Part shown: positions 15,201 through 26,394 of the stretch, piece after piece
How positions within the stretch are numbered: the first letter of the stretch is position 1
How the letters are laid out: every line of letters begins with the position of its first letter
Source: Trema orientale
Lineage: Eukaryota; Streptophyta; Magnoliopsida; Rosales; Cannabaceae
Length of the DNA stretch: 64,000 nt
NCBI GenBank assembly: GCA_002914845.1
Contig: JXTC01000130.1
Span: 386,922 to 450,921, forward strand
Reading direction: 5' to 3'
Notes under the pieces: generated by a model
What the model was told of the DNA's origin: nothing
The model's database searches: none
Seen by the model: only the letters and a program-made list of their open reading frames with translations
Made by a program: the position numbers and the translations under genes

Positions 15201-16121
15201 ACTTAAAGGTAATTTTCTGTAATGATAACACTGTTCTTTTAGCTGAACTGCTAAGTTTGATATTATTGACGCTACCTCTGTATTAGAATGGTTGCAAGTT
15301 TAAGAACTTACTAGTTTGGGGGGCTAGATGCTGTTTATTACTTTCAAGGAAAGAAAAACAAAAGGAGTTTCAAATTGCAGCTTTCTAGATCGATTTACCG
15401 GATGATAAATTGTTGACTTGAGTTAAATAGATTTACCGGATGATAGATTGTTGACTTGAATTAAATAGTTGTCCAAAACTATGCCTCGTATTAGTGTTAT
15501 TCTGCAGACAGCTATCTAGCAGGGGCGGAAGGTTTGGCCAATTTATGAGCCACTACTTTTCACTCTGTATTTTATGACCTTCATAGGGTCTTATTGAATG
15601 GTTTAAGTTTTATAGTATCGATTAAAGTTCATTTGTCTGCTAAGTTTTCTATTGAGTTCTGAATTATCGAGTGATGTAATTCAAGAGAGAATATTTTCCC
15701 CCAACCCATTTTCTGATTGCAGCTTGCAGTAGCGTACAACGAAGCTTTATTGAGCGGAAGATTGACCACTTCAAGAGGTGGCATTGTTCAATCAAATTTT
15801 CTAGGGTCTTTAAGAAAACGAGTCGAAGATCTCCTAAACAGTTTTGAGGGATTAAAGGATGATTTTCACAACTATTTGAGATCCGGGACATGGCCGAACA
15901 AAGAGTTCTCTGGAGAGAAAGGTCCAGTTCTCCTTTCTTGGTACCTTCAGTGGTTTGGTGTACCAGCTCCATCTGTAATTAAGATAGCTACGGAGAAAAT
16001 CAAGCCCAGACTCAAGTCTTCGTCATCTTTTGTTCCGGTATTGCGTTTGTTCTTTCCAAGCACGGACATCAACATTATTGGTGAGATAGACAAGTTCTTG
16101 TCTTCAAACGACAGTAATTGA
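218..16121 (+). CDS. APC1: Anaphase-promoting complex/cyclosome subunit 1 (APC1), C-terminal part, 25 exons
   Basis: APC1 is the largest scaffold subunit of the APC/C ubiquitin ligase, which drives cyclin and securin destruction in mitosis. Exons: 218-301, 383-475, 568-627, 1315-1413, 1750-1890, 2047-2127, 7853-7924, 8221-8292, 8801-8894, 8991-9073, 9293-9349, 9490-9567, 9688-9809, 9902-10062, 10806-10882, 10967-11077, 11168-11269, 11897-12037, 12523-12696, 13094-13157, 13302-13441, 13522-13679, 14726-14804, 15107-15208, 15723-16121. Together they encode 947 residues with an open frame throughout. Plant APC1 is about 1,680 residues, so a little over half is present. The spliced protein shows the Gly/Ala-rich PC (proteasome/cyclosome) repeats, for example GLMLGLAASYRGT, AALMSVGLLHEGSAHPQT and AGFSLGLVALGRGYDALG, followed by the C-terminal domain. 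One intron uses a GC donor. The intron after 2127 is swollen by a copia insertion that leaves the splice sites intact. The gene looks functional. Confidence 0.97.
2166..2441 (-). repeat. 3' LTR of the intronic copia element
   Basis: This 276-bp direct repeat matches 6970-7245 with 11 differences. It starts TATAGGCG and ends CAACA on the plus strand, and is preceded by the target duplication CTTTT. Confidence 0.95.
6970..7245 (-). repeat. 5' LTR of the intronic copia element
   Basis: This is the partner of 2166-2441. The tRNA-Met primer-binding site adjoins it at 6961-6969 and the target duplication CTTTT follows at 7246-7250. That fixes the element's orientation as minus. Confidence 0.95.
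7386..7617. repeat. 116-bp tandem duplication in an APC1 intron
   Basis: Two adjacent copies, 7386-7501 and 7502-7617, differ at only a few sites. Each begins with AGTTATAAAAATAT and ends with GGCTTTAATGGG. I see no coding content and no transposon ends, so a recent local duplication is likely. Confidence 0.85.
10391..10708. mobile_element. hAT-type MITE (Tip100-like ends) in an APC1 intron
   Basis: This is a 318-bp element with 11-bp terminal inverted repeats, CAGTGGCGGAC on the left and CAGGGGCGGAC on the right in reverse complement (one mismatch). It is flanked by a perfect 8-bp target duplication GTTCCTCG at 10383-10390 and 10709-10716. The ends resemble the Tip100 branch of hAT transposons as I remember them. 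There is no transposase frame inside, so it is non-autonomous. It sits in the intron between the APC1 exons 9902-10062 and 10806-10882. Confidence 0.9.
12173..12342. repeat. 85-bp tandem duplication in an APC1 intron
   Basis: Two adjacent 85-bp copies, 12173-12257 and 12258-12342, each begin TAATTAGAATATTGATTATA and run to TATGTAAATAG. They differ at a few positions. They lie in the intron before the exon at 12523. Confidence 0.85.
13680..14725 (+). other. GC-AG intron of APC1
   Basis: The donor reads AG|GCAAGT at 13678-13685 and the acceptor ends TTTGCAG at 14725. Only this donor keeps the frame, joining ...WNSR to TDVEF as in plant APC1. The donor otherwise matches the consensus perfectly, as is typical for U2-type GC-AG introns. 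Confidence 0.85.
15392..15467. repeat. 38-bp tandem duplication in an APC1 intron
   Basis: Two adjacent copies begin GATTTACCGGATGATA at 15392 and 15430 and run through TTGTTGACTTGA. They are short, non-coding and of local origin. Confidence 0.75.
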
Positions 16122-17229
16122 GACTTCATACCTGAATGGCCCGCGGATAAATTGTCACTACAAGCTATCTTTTTGTTTAGCGTAAGGTATTTTCCACTTA
16201 TTATTTAAATATTTTATCGAATGGGCTACAAAAAGAAGAGGAAATTTGGCTCAGTCATCAGCGTATCTTAATGCGGCCAATGATTTGCATCTCCATGTGG
16301 TTGATCTTTTAAATATCAACCCTACATTATTTGGAACTGTTGCTAAATACCTGTTGTATAATAATGTGATAGGATTAAAAGCTGTCAAAACTTCGCATCT
16401 TCATTTTTTTTTCCTTATTATGGAACATTTTTATTTTGGTGGGTTGTGCTTGTGTGATCGAAAATCTTCATCCGCGTCAGGCGTTTGTGGCTGTAAGCAT
16501 GAGGCATGCCGCATGCTTACGATTGTCCTCGCACGAACCAAACTTTGAGAAAAGTCGAAATATAAAGTATAGTCCGTTGACAATGCTATATAAACTGTAG
16601 CTGTTACATGCATAGTTGCATTACTTGCTTCATAGGTTGATTATTAAGTTAAAACTAAGATACATAAATCCAAGTTAATAATAATTCTTTGAAATCGATT
16701 TGGATGAGAACAACCAATAAACAATTTGAAAAGAACTGGTATAAGCAAGTGCAAGGATAATTGACCGGTATATCCTTTCGAAAAAAAAATAAAAAAAATT
16801 GACTGGTAGCAGTGGGCTAAGTTTTTCATATGTTTTCGGTGAAGGATGATAGTTAGTCTTGAAAACAAGTGCAAAGAGATGAGGGATAGGGAGCAAGCTG
16901 GCGAAAAAAAATTATGTTTTACGTACAATTTTGATTAACTTCATTATTTACTTTTTAGGTACAATTCAAGTAAGAGTATCAAATTGCCCATCTTTTGGCC
17001 TATGCAAATTTTGCCCACTTGACAAAATATGACTTTCTTACTCAGCTCCACCACCCCCAATTCAAATTGGCTGAACAAAGAACGAAAAAATCGAAGTGAC
17101 TCGAACCCTATAGGAAACTAAAAAAACAGGAGATTTAGGGAAAAATTACATGAACCGAGGTAGTAAATGAACCCGAAAAAGGAACCCGAAAAAAAAAAAA
17201 CAAAATGTAGTGACACCTTCAAATTTGTG
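16122..17229. other. Convergent intergenic region (3' flanks of APC1 and the TBL29-like gene)
   Basis: The two stop codons face each other 1.1 kb apart. The stretch should hold both 3' UTRs and polyadenylation sites. It is AT-rich, without a credible frame or a recognisable repeat. I could not place the poly(A) signals with confidence. Confidence 0.6.
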
Positions 17230-20200
17230 TCAAGAATGAGAGATGATACGTGTGTACAGGAACTCGTTCCACGTGTCAGGCAAGCCGGGAAGGCACCAAT
17301 GTATGCAATCTGCATACGTGGCAGGGTCAGCCTGCTGCTCCGGGGTCAACATCTTGCCCTGGCGGATGGTGTGGACCGAGGTATGTGCATCTTTCCGGTA
17401 CTCAGAGAGAGTGGTTATGTTGAGGAAGTGAACCGGGAATTTAAGCGACCGGGTTATGTTGCTGGCTATCACAAAGAGCCGGCGGTCCGTGCCCACTTCA
17501 AGTGGGGTCGACGTGTTCCGAACCGGCATGGTCTCTTTGGCACATTTTATGCCATCTGGGTTGTCCCAGTCCAAGCTCCTATTGATATTTGGGCAAGTAA
17601 ATAGATCAGTTTGATTATGTAGGAACAAAAAAGATAATAATACATCACATCAAGCACATAATAATTGTCACTAGGGGAATATGGAGTGGTTTTACCAACT
17701 TTTATGTACATACATATATATATATATATGTATATAATATGACCAAGGATGACTTATTGTATTAGAAATTTCGTATGACCCCACCACAACCACCAATAGG
17801 TTCTTGATCACCTAATTAGGGGTATTAGGTTTGTGCTTTTAAAAATAATTAGCTATAACCTTCTTCACTTGAAATAATTTCGTTGAAATTCGGAATGATA
17901 TGTTTGAATATTATATGTAGATAATATTGATACAACACGATACTTACCACATGGGAAAATATTCTAAGTTACTTGAAAATAAAATAAGCCAAGTTTGTTT
18001 TTGGTTGTACAACTATAAGAACATGCTCAAGCCAAGGTGGTAAATAGATCACTAAACTAAAATGAGCCACAGTTCTAAAATAACTAGCTATACCCTTCTT
18101 GACTTTCAATAATTTCGTTGAAATTCCGAATGGGATGCTTGAATATTATACGTAGTTACTTTTATATGGTACTTATCACATGGGAAAATATTCCAAGCTA
18201 CTTGAAAATAAACTAAGCTAAGTTTTTGTTTTGTATTATGTATATCCTTCAGCGTTGGTTGTAACTAGTAACGCCAAAAAAGCATGCCCAAGCCGGCAGT
18301 AAATATATATATACCTACATGTATATATGTAATATATATTACAAAACTAAACTGAGCCACAATTTGGCCAGAACTGGTTTTGAGAGTTAAGTAAATCAGA
18401 ATCAGATAAAAGGGTGTAAAGGGTTTTAGGATTATGAGAATTACTTGATATGAAGAGGGGACATGCTGCTGAAGAAGACAGTGGTTCGATTGGGATCTAC
18501 ATTTTGGTTCACCCAATTAGCCCATGTCCTCAAAACTCTTCCATATGCTACCGGCCTATCGATCTCGTCGTACTCCGTGGCCCCTTCATCGAACGATCCT
18601 CGTCTTTTCGATCAATTCAAAAAAATAAAATAAAATAAAAATGATCAATATCATTATTGAGATAAACATCATATGAAAGGGACACAATTTAAGCTTTTTT
18701 TTTTTTTAGAAAAAAAGAAAAATTTATGTATGTACTTACAAAACTTTCATGCTGAAAGTGTTCATCCACCATATGTACGTGTTGAAGACAAGGTAGTCCA
18801 CACCCTTCCAATTGACACCATGCTTGTCAATGGATTCGGGCATTATTATGCGATTTAATATGCTGTGCATATTTGGATCGTCTGAATTTGACTCCACCAA
18901 AAATGGGGCCCAGTAAAACTCCACTGTGGCATTATAGTCCTAGAGCCACCCAAAAAAAAAAAAAAAAAAATTATCAGTAGCCGACTCTCAAAGCAAAGGT
19001 CTCATCTTTTGGAGTGGTCATAAAGAATGCTGCCTGCTGCCCCATGCTTGTGCAATAATACTTGGTTAAAAACGTTAACCACATATTTTTTAAAATTATA
19101 CACTCAAAAAACAGAGAAAGGAAAATAAGCCATTGGTGATTGAACTTGGAGTTTCTAAATTAAGAATCCCAGGTAAGAAATAGTTGGAAGTATATAATAA
19201 TATAACATTTTTTTTAGTAGCACATTACCAGAAGAAGCATTAAAAACCCTCATTGCTGCATATAAACAAGGTTAAAGTTATCAATCCACTTGGTATTTTT
19301 AATTTGAAGTTGTATCAATTAGATTAAAAATAAGGGAAAAAAAATGTTTAGTTGACTTCTCGTTTTCATAAAAGACAGGGCTTTATCTTTAATTAGTACT
19401 ACACTTCTGTAATTATACACATGTGTCTTGTCCTTAATGATGATTCATCATCAAGATCCAAAATAAAAAAGATTCTAAAAGATTTTTCCCTCTAATTTAC
19501 ATTTACTGACCCCGAAGAAGAGAGAGAGAGAGGTACCTCAATTCTGAAAATATTGAGAGAGCCAGACTTGTTTAAGCTCTTTCTTCCAGGAGGAATCACA
19601 GATTGAGCCAAGCAAACCATTGATTCCCATTGGTTCCTATTTAGTGAGTCCCCAACAAACATGAACCTCTTGTTCCTCAATTTCTCTAGCAGTAGTCTTG
19701 CTTTGAACCTTCAATTATAATAATAATAAATAAATAAATCTCAGCATTAAAACAAAAAACCCAGAAAAAAAAAATCCACTTACTTTGGCAAAGAGCAATC
19801 TCTGGGCTGCCATCTCCAACCCTGGTACATGGAGTCCTTTCTCCCATTCCTCATACAAGTCACTTGAGCTGTGAGAAACTCGCATTCGTCTTCCTTATAC
19901 AACGGGTGCGTAACGTTATCATAAACCCATTCCCCTGTGTACAGATCGCAATCCTCCGGGGGAAAAACGACATCTTCATTATCGTCGTTCTCTTGCTCTT
20001 CTTCTACTACTACTGCTTCTACGGGCAATTCAATCCTCTGCTCCTCTTCTTTAATGGGTTCCTCCAGCTTAATCCCTTCTTGGGTTTCCTCAGGATCCTC
20101 AGCTCGGCTTTCCTCGAGCGAAGTTCGGGTACTGACCATCACTCTGTTCTCGTCGTCGTTTCGTCGCTTGGGTTCTTGGACTGGCTTGCTCTGCTCGGGG

Positions 20201-20400
20201 ACTTGTTCTTGGATTTCTTGAGCTTTGGGCCTAGAGAATGGGAACTCGGCCAGGGACTTGACGTCCTCGTTGTACATGAAAACTCCGAATAGGAAAATGG
20301 AGAAAACGACCACGAAGATGGAGAGGTTGTTGTTCTTACGACCCTTCATCGCCCCTGTCTCGGAGGAGAACAGAGGGGTTTTTCGCCTAGGTGGCTGCAT
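17230..20400 (-). CDS. TBL29: Xylan O-acetyltransferase, ESKIMO1/TBL29-like (TBL family)
   Basis: This Golgi type II membrane protein is expected to acetylate xylan backbone residues during secondary-wall synthesis. Exons in reading order: 20400-19784, 19708-19537, 18939-18740, 18603-18445, 17578-17230, giving 498 residues (Arabidopsis ESK1 is about 490). The N-terminus [11 protein letters not shown] is followed by one membrane anchor near residues 28-45. Next come an acidic, low-complexity stem, the TBL domain starting at [10 protein letters not shown], the esterase motif [10 protein letters not shown] at the start of exon 2, and the DCIHWCLPG motif near the C-terminus. GDS and DxxH supply the catalytic Ser-His-Asp. 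The ATG at 20400 is chosen because ESK1 orthologues begin MQPxRRK; an in-frame ATG at 20523 would add 41 residues. The protein resembles Arabidopsis ESK1 (recalled) almost end to end and looks intact. Confidence 0.92.
17840..18360. repeat. Imperfect ~235-bp tandem duplication in intron 4 of the TBL29-like gene
   Basis: Two diverged copies start near 17840 and 18075. Shared landmarks are AATAATTTCGTTGAAATTC, CACATGGGAAAATATTC and a final stretch ending in GAGCCACA. There is no open frame. The intron spans 17579-18444. Confidence 0.7.
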
Positions 20401-20403
20401 GGA

Positions 20404-20523
20404 TGAGAGAGAAAGAGAAAGAGAGAGAGAGAGAGAGAGAAGTTGAATCAGGGGTGAGAGACGGTGAGAGTGAGAAAGAGATGGGAAAATATAGAGAGAT
20501 GAAATTGAACAAACGACACACAT
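20404..20523 (-). promoter_or_regulatory. CT-rich 5' leader with upstream in-frame ATG
   Basis: In the transcript sense of the TBL29-like gene, the leader just before the chosen ATG is a (CT)n tract, seen as (GA)n at about 20404-20442 on the plus strand. CT tracts are common in plant 5' UTRs. An ATG at 20521-20523 lies in the same frame with no stop before 20400, so the tract could be read as alternating Ser-Leu. I regard it as leader, but the alternative start is open. Confidence 0.6.
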
Positions 20524-20539
20524 CAAAGTTTAAGAGAGA

Positions 20540-20993
20540 GAGACTTACCGAATTAGTATTTGGTTTTGGGTTTGTTTAGTCGGGCGTTTGGTGAAATGGT
20601 TTTTTCTTCAAGAATTGGTTTTGGCATTTGGTGGAGGGAGACTTGTCTTTCTCAAGTTGTTTTTCCTCTTTTCTTCTTTCTTTCTTTTTTTTTTTTTTTT
20701 TTAAACATATTTTTCTTTTATATTCCATAATCCATTGCTAACTGCTTCTTTCATATTGTATATATACATTGTTATAATATATATATATATACACACACAT
20801 AATAGAGAGAGAGGAGTGATTTCAAAGCTTGGGGAAGTTTATCTGTGGGTGACAACTGACATGGTGAGGGTTATGGCCTCATGGGCCTCTATGGCAGGCA
20901 GTTGGCTATTGTCTACATAAAAATTTGGACGGAGAAGCTAAATACAGTCGCTCTGCTGTAAGAAAGCCTAAAGGCCCTAAACGACTTATCACG

Positions 20994-21024
<31 letters not shown>

Positions 21025-23090
21025 ATTCTCTCTTTTTTGGAGAGACAAGGGTCAAAGTCAATCAGGTCAAAGGGAACAGTTGGTCAGCAATCTTGGTGGT
21101 TCTTGTGTTTCAATCAAATTAATCTGGTACTCGAGTAAAAGGGTCCCAATACTTTTAATCAAAACGACATGTAGTTAACTCCATTTCTTAAATTCTTTCT
21201 AGTTGATCAGTTATCAGAGAACAATGTCATGAAATGTGTTGTGATGTTGGAGATTGAATTTTATGAATATCCTCTAGGACTGATTTTTCATAGGTATATT
21301 CTTTAAGAGTTTGAGGTACGGAATGAGGTTTTGTCTTAAAAAATGTCACGAATAGAATATTATCAAATTATCACCTGAGTCTATTGGAAAAACATTAGTT
21401 TAATATGATTTGAAGGAAACCTACAAACTAAGCATTTGACAATTCCATAAAACTGTCGCATTCGATTAATAAACAAGGTTAATAATAGTAATAATAGCCC
21501 ACCTATTAATATAATACGCTTCATTTGATCTCTTGCGAATGTTTTCAACATATGCTCTTCCTTTTGGTTGTGAACTTGTATTTCCCGCCTAATAAATGTG
21601 AAAAATTACGAATATTTTTTCTGAAAGGAAAAAAAATTACGAATATTGATTTTCCTTCTTTTTTTTTTTCAAAAATAAAAAATTCTTAAACGAGGAGTAT
21701 TAACAAGGGCAATCTTTGTCTATAAAAGTGTTATCAAATCCAAGGGTAATTTCTCCCTCAAAAAATAAAAAATAAAAAATCCAAGGGTAATTTAGAAGAA
21801 ACTTTTATTTGTTATAAAACTTTGATAGATCACCAACTCCAATATATAATATGTAATATGATAAACCTCATTTAGAATTTTATATTCGTACGTAACTCTC
21901 TTTTGACATTCAAATATTGTTTTTTTTTAATTATTATTTTGAGGGAACATTCTAATATTGTTTTAATCAGTAGCTGATGTCCCCTAAAAAGAAAAGTGGC
22001 TGATGACCAATTTATTCTCCGTAATGAACGATAAGCGAGAGAGTCATTATTGTAGAACGGGATCTCAAGCTCTTATTCCTTTCCTCAACGCCTTCTATTG
22101 TGTCCATTTATCATTTTTGGCATGTTTATATGCAAATTTGCATGTGTCCATATATACACTTATATTTATATGTTTTTTTTCTTAGCTATATATATATATA
22201 TATGTATATATGTTTATGTTGCTTTTAAAGGCAATAATGACAAGGCTTATCACAATATGCATGTCAATTTTTTAAGTTAGTCTAAGTTCATAATAATTTG
22301 CTATAAAGATCGAAAATCCGAAAACAAAGAACTCAAGTGAACTTTCTGTGTCCCCAACTTCTTCTTCCCCAAGCGCACATTGATGCAACATTAAGGATCT
22401 TAATATTAATGGTTTTGTTAAGTTTTAGATCCACAACAAATTCAAATCATTATTAACTTTATGTTTGAGAAAAGTAAAGACCAAGGAAGCCCTTTATCCT
22501 ATTGTGTACCCAATACACCAACAATCATATCCTTATATGTACTTATTCTCACTTCACCTCCTTTTCGGGTGGTGGTTTGATGGATGAAACTTCGCTTTTT
22601 TTCCAAGCTAAGGAAACTATGCTAAAGCCCTGCAAAATCACTTGTGACTAAGATATTTACAACTCATGTCATTATCTTTGTCAGATAGCTACCTATATAT
22701 ATATCATGACCCTTTTGAGAAAACTTGTGTTAGCAAAGAAAAAAGAATTCTTTTCTTCCCTTCTTCGTTTTTCTCACTTCAATATTATCATACAAAAGGC
22801 ACAAAGGAAATAGAGCTCTTGTGAATTAAACCAAAATTATAATAGTCCATGACTAAATCGATAACCAAAAAATTTCAGAAAAATGGTTAATTTATATCTT
22901 AATCCTTTAAGAATTCAGATAGAAGAAAAACAATATAGATTAATATTTAAGAGCCACCGCCCAAATTGAATAAATAATTAGAACTGGTGCAAACATTAGG
23001 AAGAAGCCGATAAAAGTTGTTGATGCTTCTTATAAAACGGTTGAAACGGGTTTGTGAGTAGGTAATGATATACTGAAAAAATTAGCTAGA
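20540..23090. other. Intergenic, no gene seen
   Basis: This is the promoter side of the TBL29-like gene followed by AT-rich sequence. It holds a (TA)n/(CA)n microsatellite near 20777-20800 and a (TA)n run near 22186-22212. Only short frames occur, without a recognisable product. Confidence 0.6.
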
Positions 23091-23091
23091 A

Positions 23092-23340
23092 GCCACTTTT
23101 TCTTCCTTATTAATTAAATCTACCACCATACCACTTTTTTTTATGAATTCTTGATAGGTTCTTGATGAATTCTTGACAATCTTGATAGATTCTTGATGGA
23201 TTCTTGACAGATTCTTGACGTCGATGGTGATCTTGATGGATTCTTGATGTATTCTTGATGAATTCATGATTAATTCCTTCCCAAAAGTGGTAAAATCTAA
23301 TGGTGGTGGTAAATTTAGTTAAACATTTGAAAAAAGTGGC
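23092..23340. mobile_element. Inverted-repeat element with a minisatellite core (MITE-like)
   Basis: The ends are inverted repeats: GCCACTTTTTC at 23092 and its complement GAAAAAAGTGGC ending at 23340. Each arm continues about 40 bp inward with matching AATCTACCACCAT-type sequence. Between the arms, about 23143-23274, an imperfect short tandem repeat of the type TTCTTGATGGA recurs about ten times. No transposase frame is present. Confidence 0.7.
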
Positions 23341-23529
23341 AATTGCCTACTTAACCCTGATATACTTTAGTGGTTCAATGAGTTTAATATAGTGGCCTTT
23401 TCAATTATATGTATAGTTTAAAAACCTTCAATTTCCCTTTCAAAAAAAAAAAAAAAAAAAAAAAAAAGAAAAAAAAAGAAAGACACCCTTCAAGCTCAGT
23501 TTTTTCTAGACTCGCTCATGCATTCTTTT

Positions 23530-23755
23530 AGAAAAATGCCACTTTTTTACAAAGTTTTTAGAAAAATATTATTTTTTAAAATAGTAATTAGTAACCGATA
23601 ACTAGTTTTCGAGCACTGTTAACTAGTAACCAAAGGTATTTATAATTGATAAGTGATAATTGGTAACTAGTAAACAGTTTTCAAACAATGGTAACTAGTA
23701 ACAATTTTTAAAAATGATATTTTCTGAAAAAAAATTAAAAAGTGGCATTTTTCTG
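23530..23755. mobile_element. Second inverted-repeat element with a TAACTAGT-rich core
   Basis: The ends AGAAAAATGCCACTTTTT and the complement AAAAAGTGGCATTTTTCT are inverted copies of each other. The inside is built from repeats of TAACTAGTAAC-like words. It resembles 59385-59714 in design and partly in sequence. Confidence 0.65.
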
Positions 23756-23789
23756 GAAAAAACGCATTTCAGGAATTAGAAAAAAAAAG

Positions 23790-24200
23790 TATTTATAAGA
23801 AATGATCTTTTTTCTTAAGATCAATTTAAAAAATGGCCGTTTTTTTAATACTTATTTAATAAATGATGGTTTTTTAATTTTATTTTGATAAATAGCCTTT
23901 TTTAATTGATCTTTTTTTATAAAGTAAATCAATTTTTTTAAAAAATAAATCATTTTTTAAAAAATTAGTCAATTTTAAAAAATAAACCAATATATTTTGA
24001 TATACTAAATCAAGTAAACCAATTTTTTTAAAGTATATCAATTTTTGCAAAAGTAAATCATTTTTTTAAAAAAATAAATCAAATTTCAAAAACTAAATCA
24101 ATATATTTTGATATACTTAATATGAAAAATGACCATTTTTAAATAAATTGCAAAATTCAATTTTCTAACATCGTTTAAAAATGTCCATTTTGCAAACTAT
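23790..24200. repeat. AT-rich degenerate repeat tract
   Basis: A phrase of the form AAATAAATCAATTTTTTTAAA recurs irregularly, and TATATTTTGATATACT occurs twice. It is low-complexity sequence with no coding potential. Confidence 0.55.
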
Positions 24201-26075
24201 CATCCAAAATTCAGCAGTTAAAAAACCTTAGGGGAAAAAAAAAAAAACGTTGACCCACCATATTTTTGTAATCTTTTTGTTTTTGCAGTTTAAAGGTTAG
24301 AAACCCCTTACATCTATCGGTCAGAGATCACAGTAAATCCATAAACGAGGAAGATAATGCAACTGGACTTATCAATTCTCAAATTGACCAACCCAGCCCT
24401 GAACTGTGATGGGCCGGTCCTAGCCACTGGCCCAGTGACAAGTGTTGATTATGTCGTTTACGATAGACGTTGTCGTTTCTGTAAACTACGCTGTTTTGAA
24501 CTCTGGCGGCTGAATTATAGTCATTTTACCATCTGTCTCTGGATTTCTAGATTAAATAGTATGTTGCACTTGCACCAGTGCCCTTCCATTCAAGCACTGC
24601 CAAATATAAACGATGTTGATCATTTCATAAATAATGAAAAATTAAATTAAAAATTCAGGTGCCAAAATTGTGCAAAGACCATAATTTGGAGTTATTGGTG
24701 AACTCAGTACTTGTTTTTATTTATTTGTTGAACTTTATTTATTTGTTGTACTTTTTATTGGATAAAATTCATAATATAATTGATTTTACCATCATATTGC
24801 TACGTAATATTGAAAAAACTGAATACTTTCTTTACCCAGTAGAAATGTTCTAGAGGAATTATGCTAAAACAAAATATTTATAATTATATTAGATTTTTTT
24901 TTAACATTATAAAAAACGGGTAATTTCATTAATAATCCCTCAATTATGGTATGGTCTTTATACTATTTTAGGTCATGGTTTATGCTTTTTATATTACTTT
25001 GACCCTTGAATTGATCTAAATATTTTAATATTCATAAATTGATTATCGTGTCTTCTAAATTTGATGATATTTTGACAAAGGGGGCCAACGACATAATTAA
25101 AAACAAAGTTTGGTAGCATGATCCATAAGTTGAACATTTAGAGGTCAATGCAAAATGATTATAACTCATGGGGCTTTAGTAAAATTATCCCTTTTAATTT
25201 TTGTTGTTGTTTCCTTCTTAGTACCTTCATTTTTAACTTTATGACACAATCGTGACCTAGGGAGAGGAAAAAAAAGTCGTTTCTTAGATTTATTGTCGTT
25301 TTCATAATTAGTGTCGTCTTTGGTATATAGATGTCGTTTGTAACTCTTTTTTCGTTTTTGGTTAATATGCTGGTTTATAATTATAACAGATGTTTCGGTT
25401 TCAAAATCTGTCGTTTGTAAGAATGTTGCCGTTATCCATACTATTGACACTCCATAGATCAAGTATTTTAGAAAATATTCTGTCGTTTTGATTCAATTAA
25501 GAGACCTTTTCCTTTGTGAATCAATGTCATCTCTACTGTATAAAAGACACTGTCGTTGGTCATATGTGTTGTCGACTCTATCTTAAAATTGTCTATTTTT
25601 TATTTTATTTTTGAGGGAATTAAGATTTGCCTTTTTATCAGAGGGCGTTGTTGTTTAAGAAAAATTGTGTGATTTTCGTGCTGTTGTCGTTTTCTCAAGA
25701 AATTGTCGTCCACCGAAGATTTTTATTTTTTTTTTGCCGTCGGCAACCCGAAGCATGTATGAAAACCCCAACCAAAGCTATAAAGTACTCTAGCATTGTT
25801 CTAAATAAAACTCTCATGATCTGCTTTGTGGATGACCTGAGAGTCCCAAAAGTGCTTAAAAAGCTTAACTTCATCTTTCTTCCTTTAATTATATCTCAGT
25901 CAATATTATCTGGTTTTATATGTTAAAAGCAGGGTATGATGATCCTTTTCGCACATATCATAAGGATTACTCATTAGTTGTTTCCTTGTATATATTGGTT
26001 TATTCAAAATGTTTGTTGTGTACAAGCCTAGAAAGGGGGTCTAAATAAAATGAACTAAAAAGATGTTCATTATGT
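24200..26075. other. Intergenic, no gene seen; scattered TGTCGTT words
   Basis: This is AT-rich sequence without a gene model. The word TGTCGTT, or a one-base variant, occurs roughly ten times between 24450 and 25710 at irregular spacing. A 97-codon open frame at 24357-24650 has no feature I recognise. Confidence 0.5.
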
Positions 26076-26394
26076 TGTAATATTTTAACGTTTACAAAGT
26101 GGTGCAACGGTTGAAAACCACTGAATGGCTAAGTGGTGCAACGGTTCGTCCACCGGTTACGAACCGAAAGGTTCTTGATGGAAGAACCTCTATAAATAGT
26201 TACTTGGGTCCTCTCACTACTTTATTGATATAGAATTATTCCATCAAATACAGAAAGCAAGTGTGAGAAACGTATAAAGAAAAGCTTCCGCTTAGTTTCC
26301 TCTGTTTTTGGGCAATGGCTGGAGGTATGCATTTTCTTTGTTTTTATATTTCAATGATATTAGAAACATGTTCAGATCATTGTTTATGCTAACA
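26076..26394 (+). repeat. 5' LTR of the second copia element (319 bp)
   Basis: It begins TGTAAT and ends AACA, two bases before the tRNA-Met primer-binding site. A TATA-like word CTATAAATAG near 26190 is the likely LTR promoter. It contains one copy of the 55-bp unit that is repeated three times in the 3' LTR. Confidence 0.93.

Noticed and set aside
17167-17604. 145-codon open frame on the plus strand
   Set aside because: It is the antisense shadow of the last TBL29-like exon, which has the DCIHWCLPG motif on the other strand.
23143-23274. CRISPR-like short repeats
   Set aside because: The repeats are short, imperfect and contiguous without unique spacers, in a plant nuclear context. They form a minisatellite inside an inverted-repeat element.
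24357-24650. 97-codon open frame starting with ATG
   Set aside because: It has no recognisable motif, no neighbours and AT-rich repeat surroundings; chance is more likely. It is kept only as a note in the intergenic entry.
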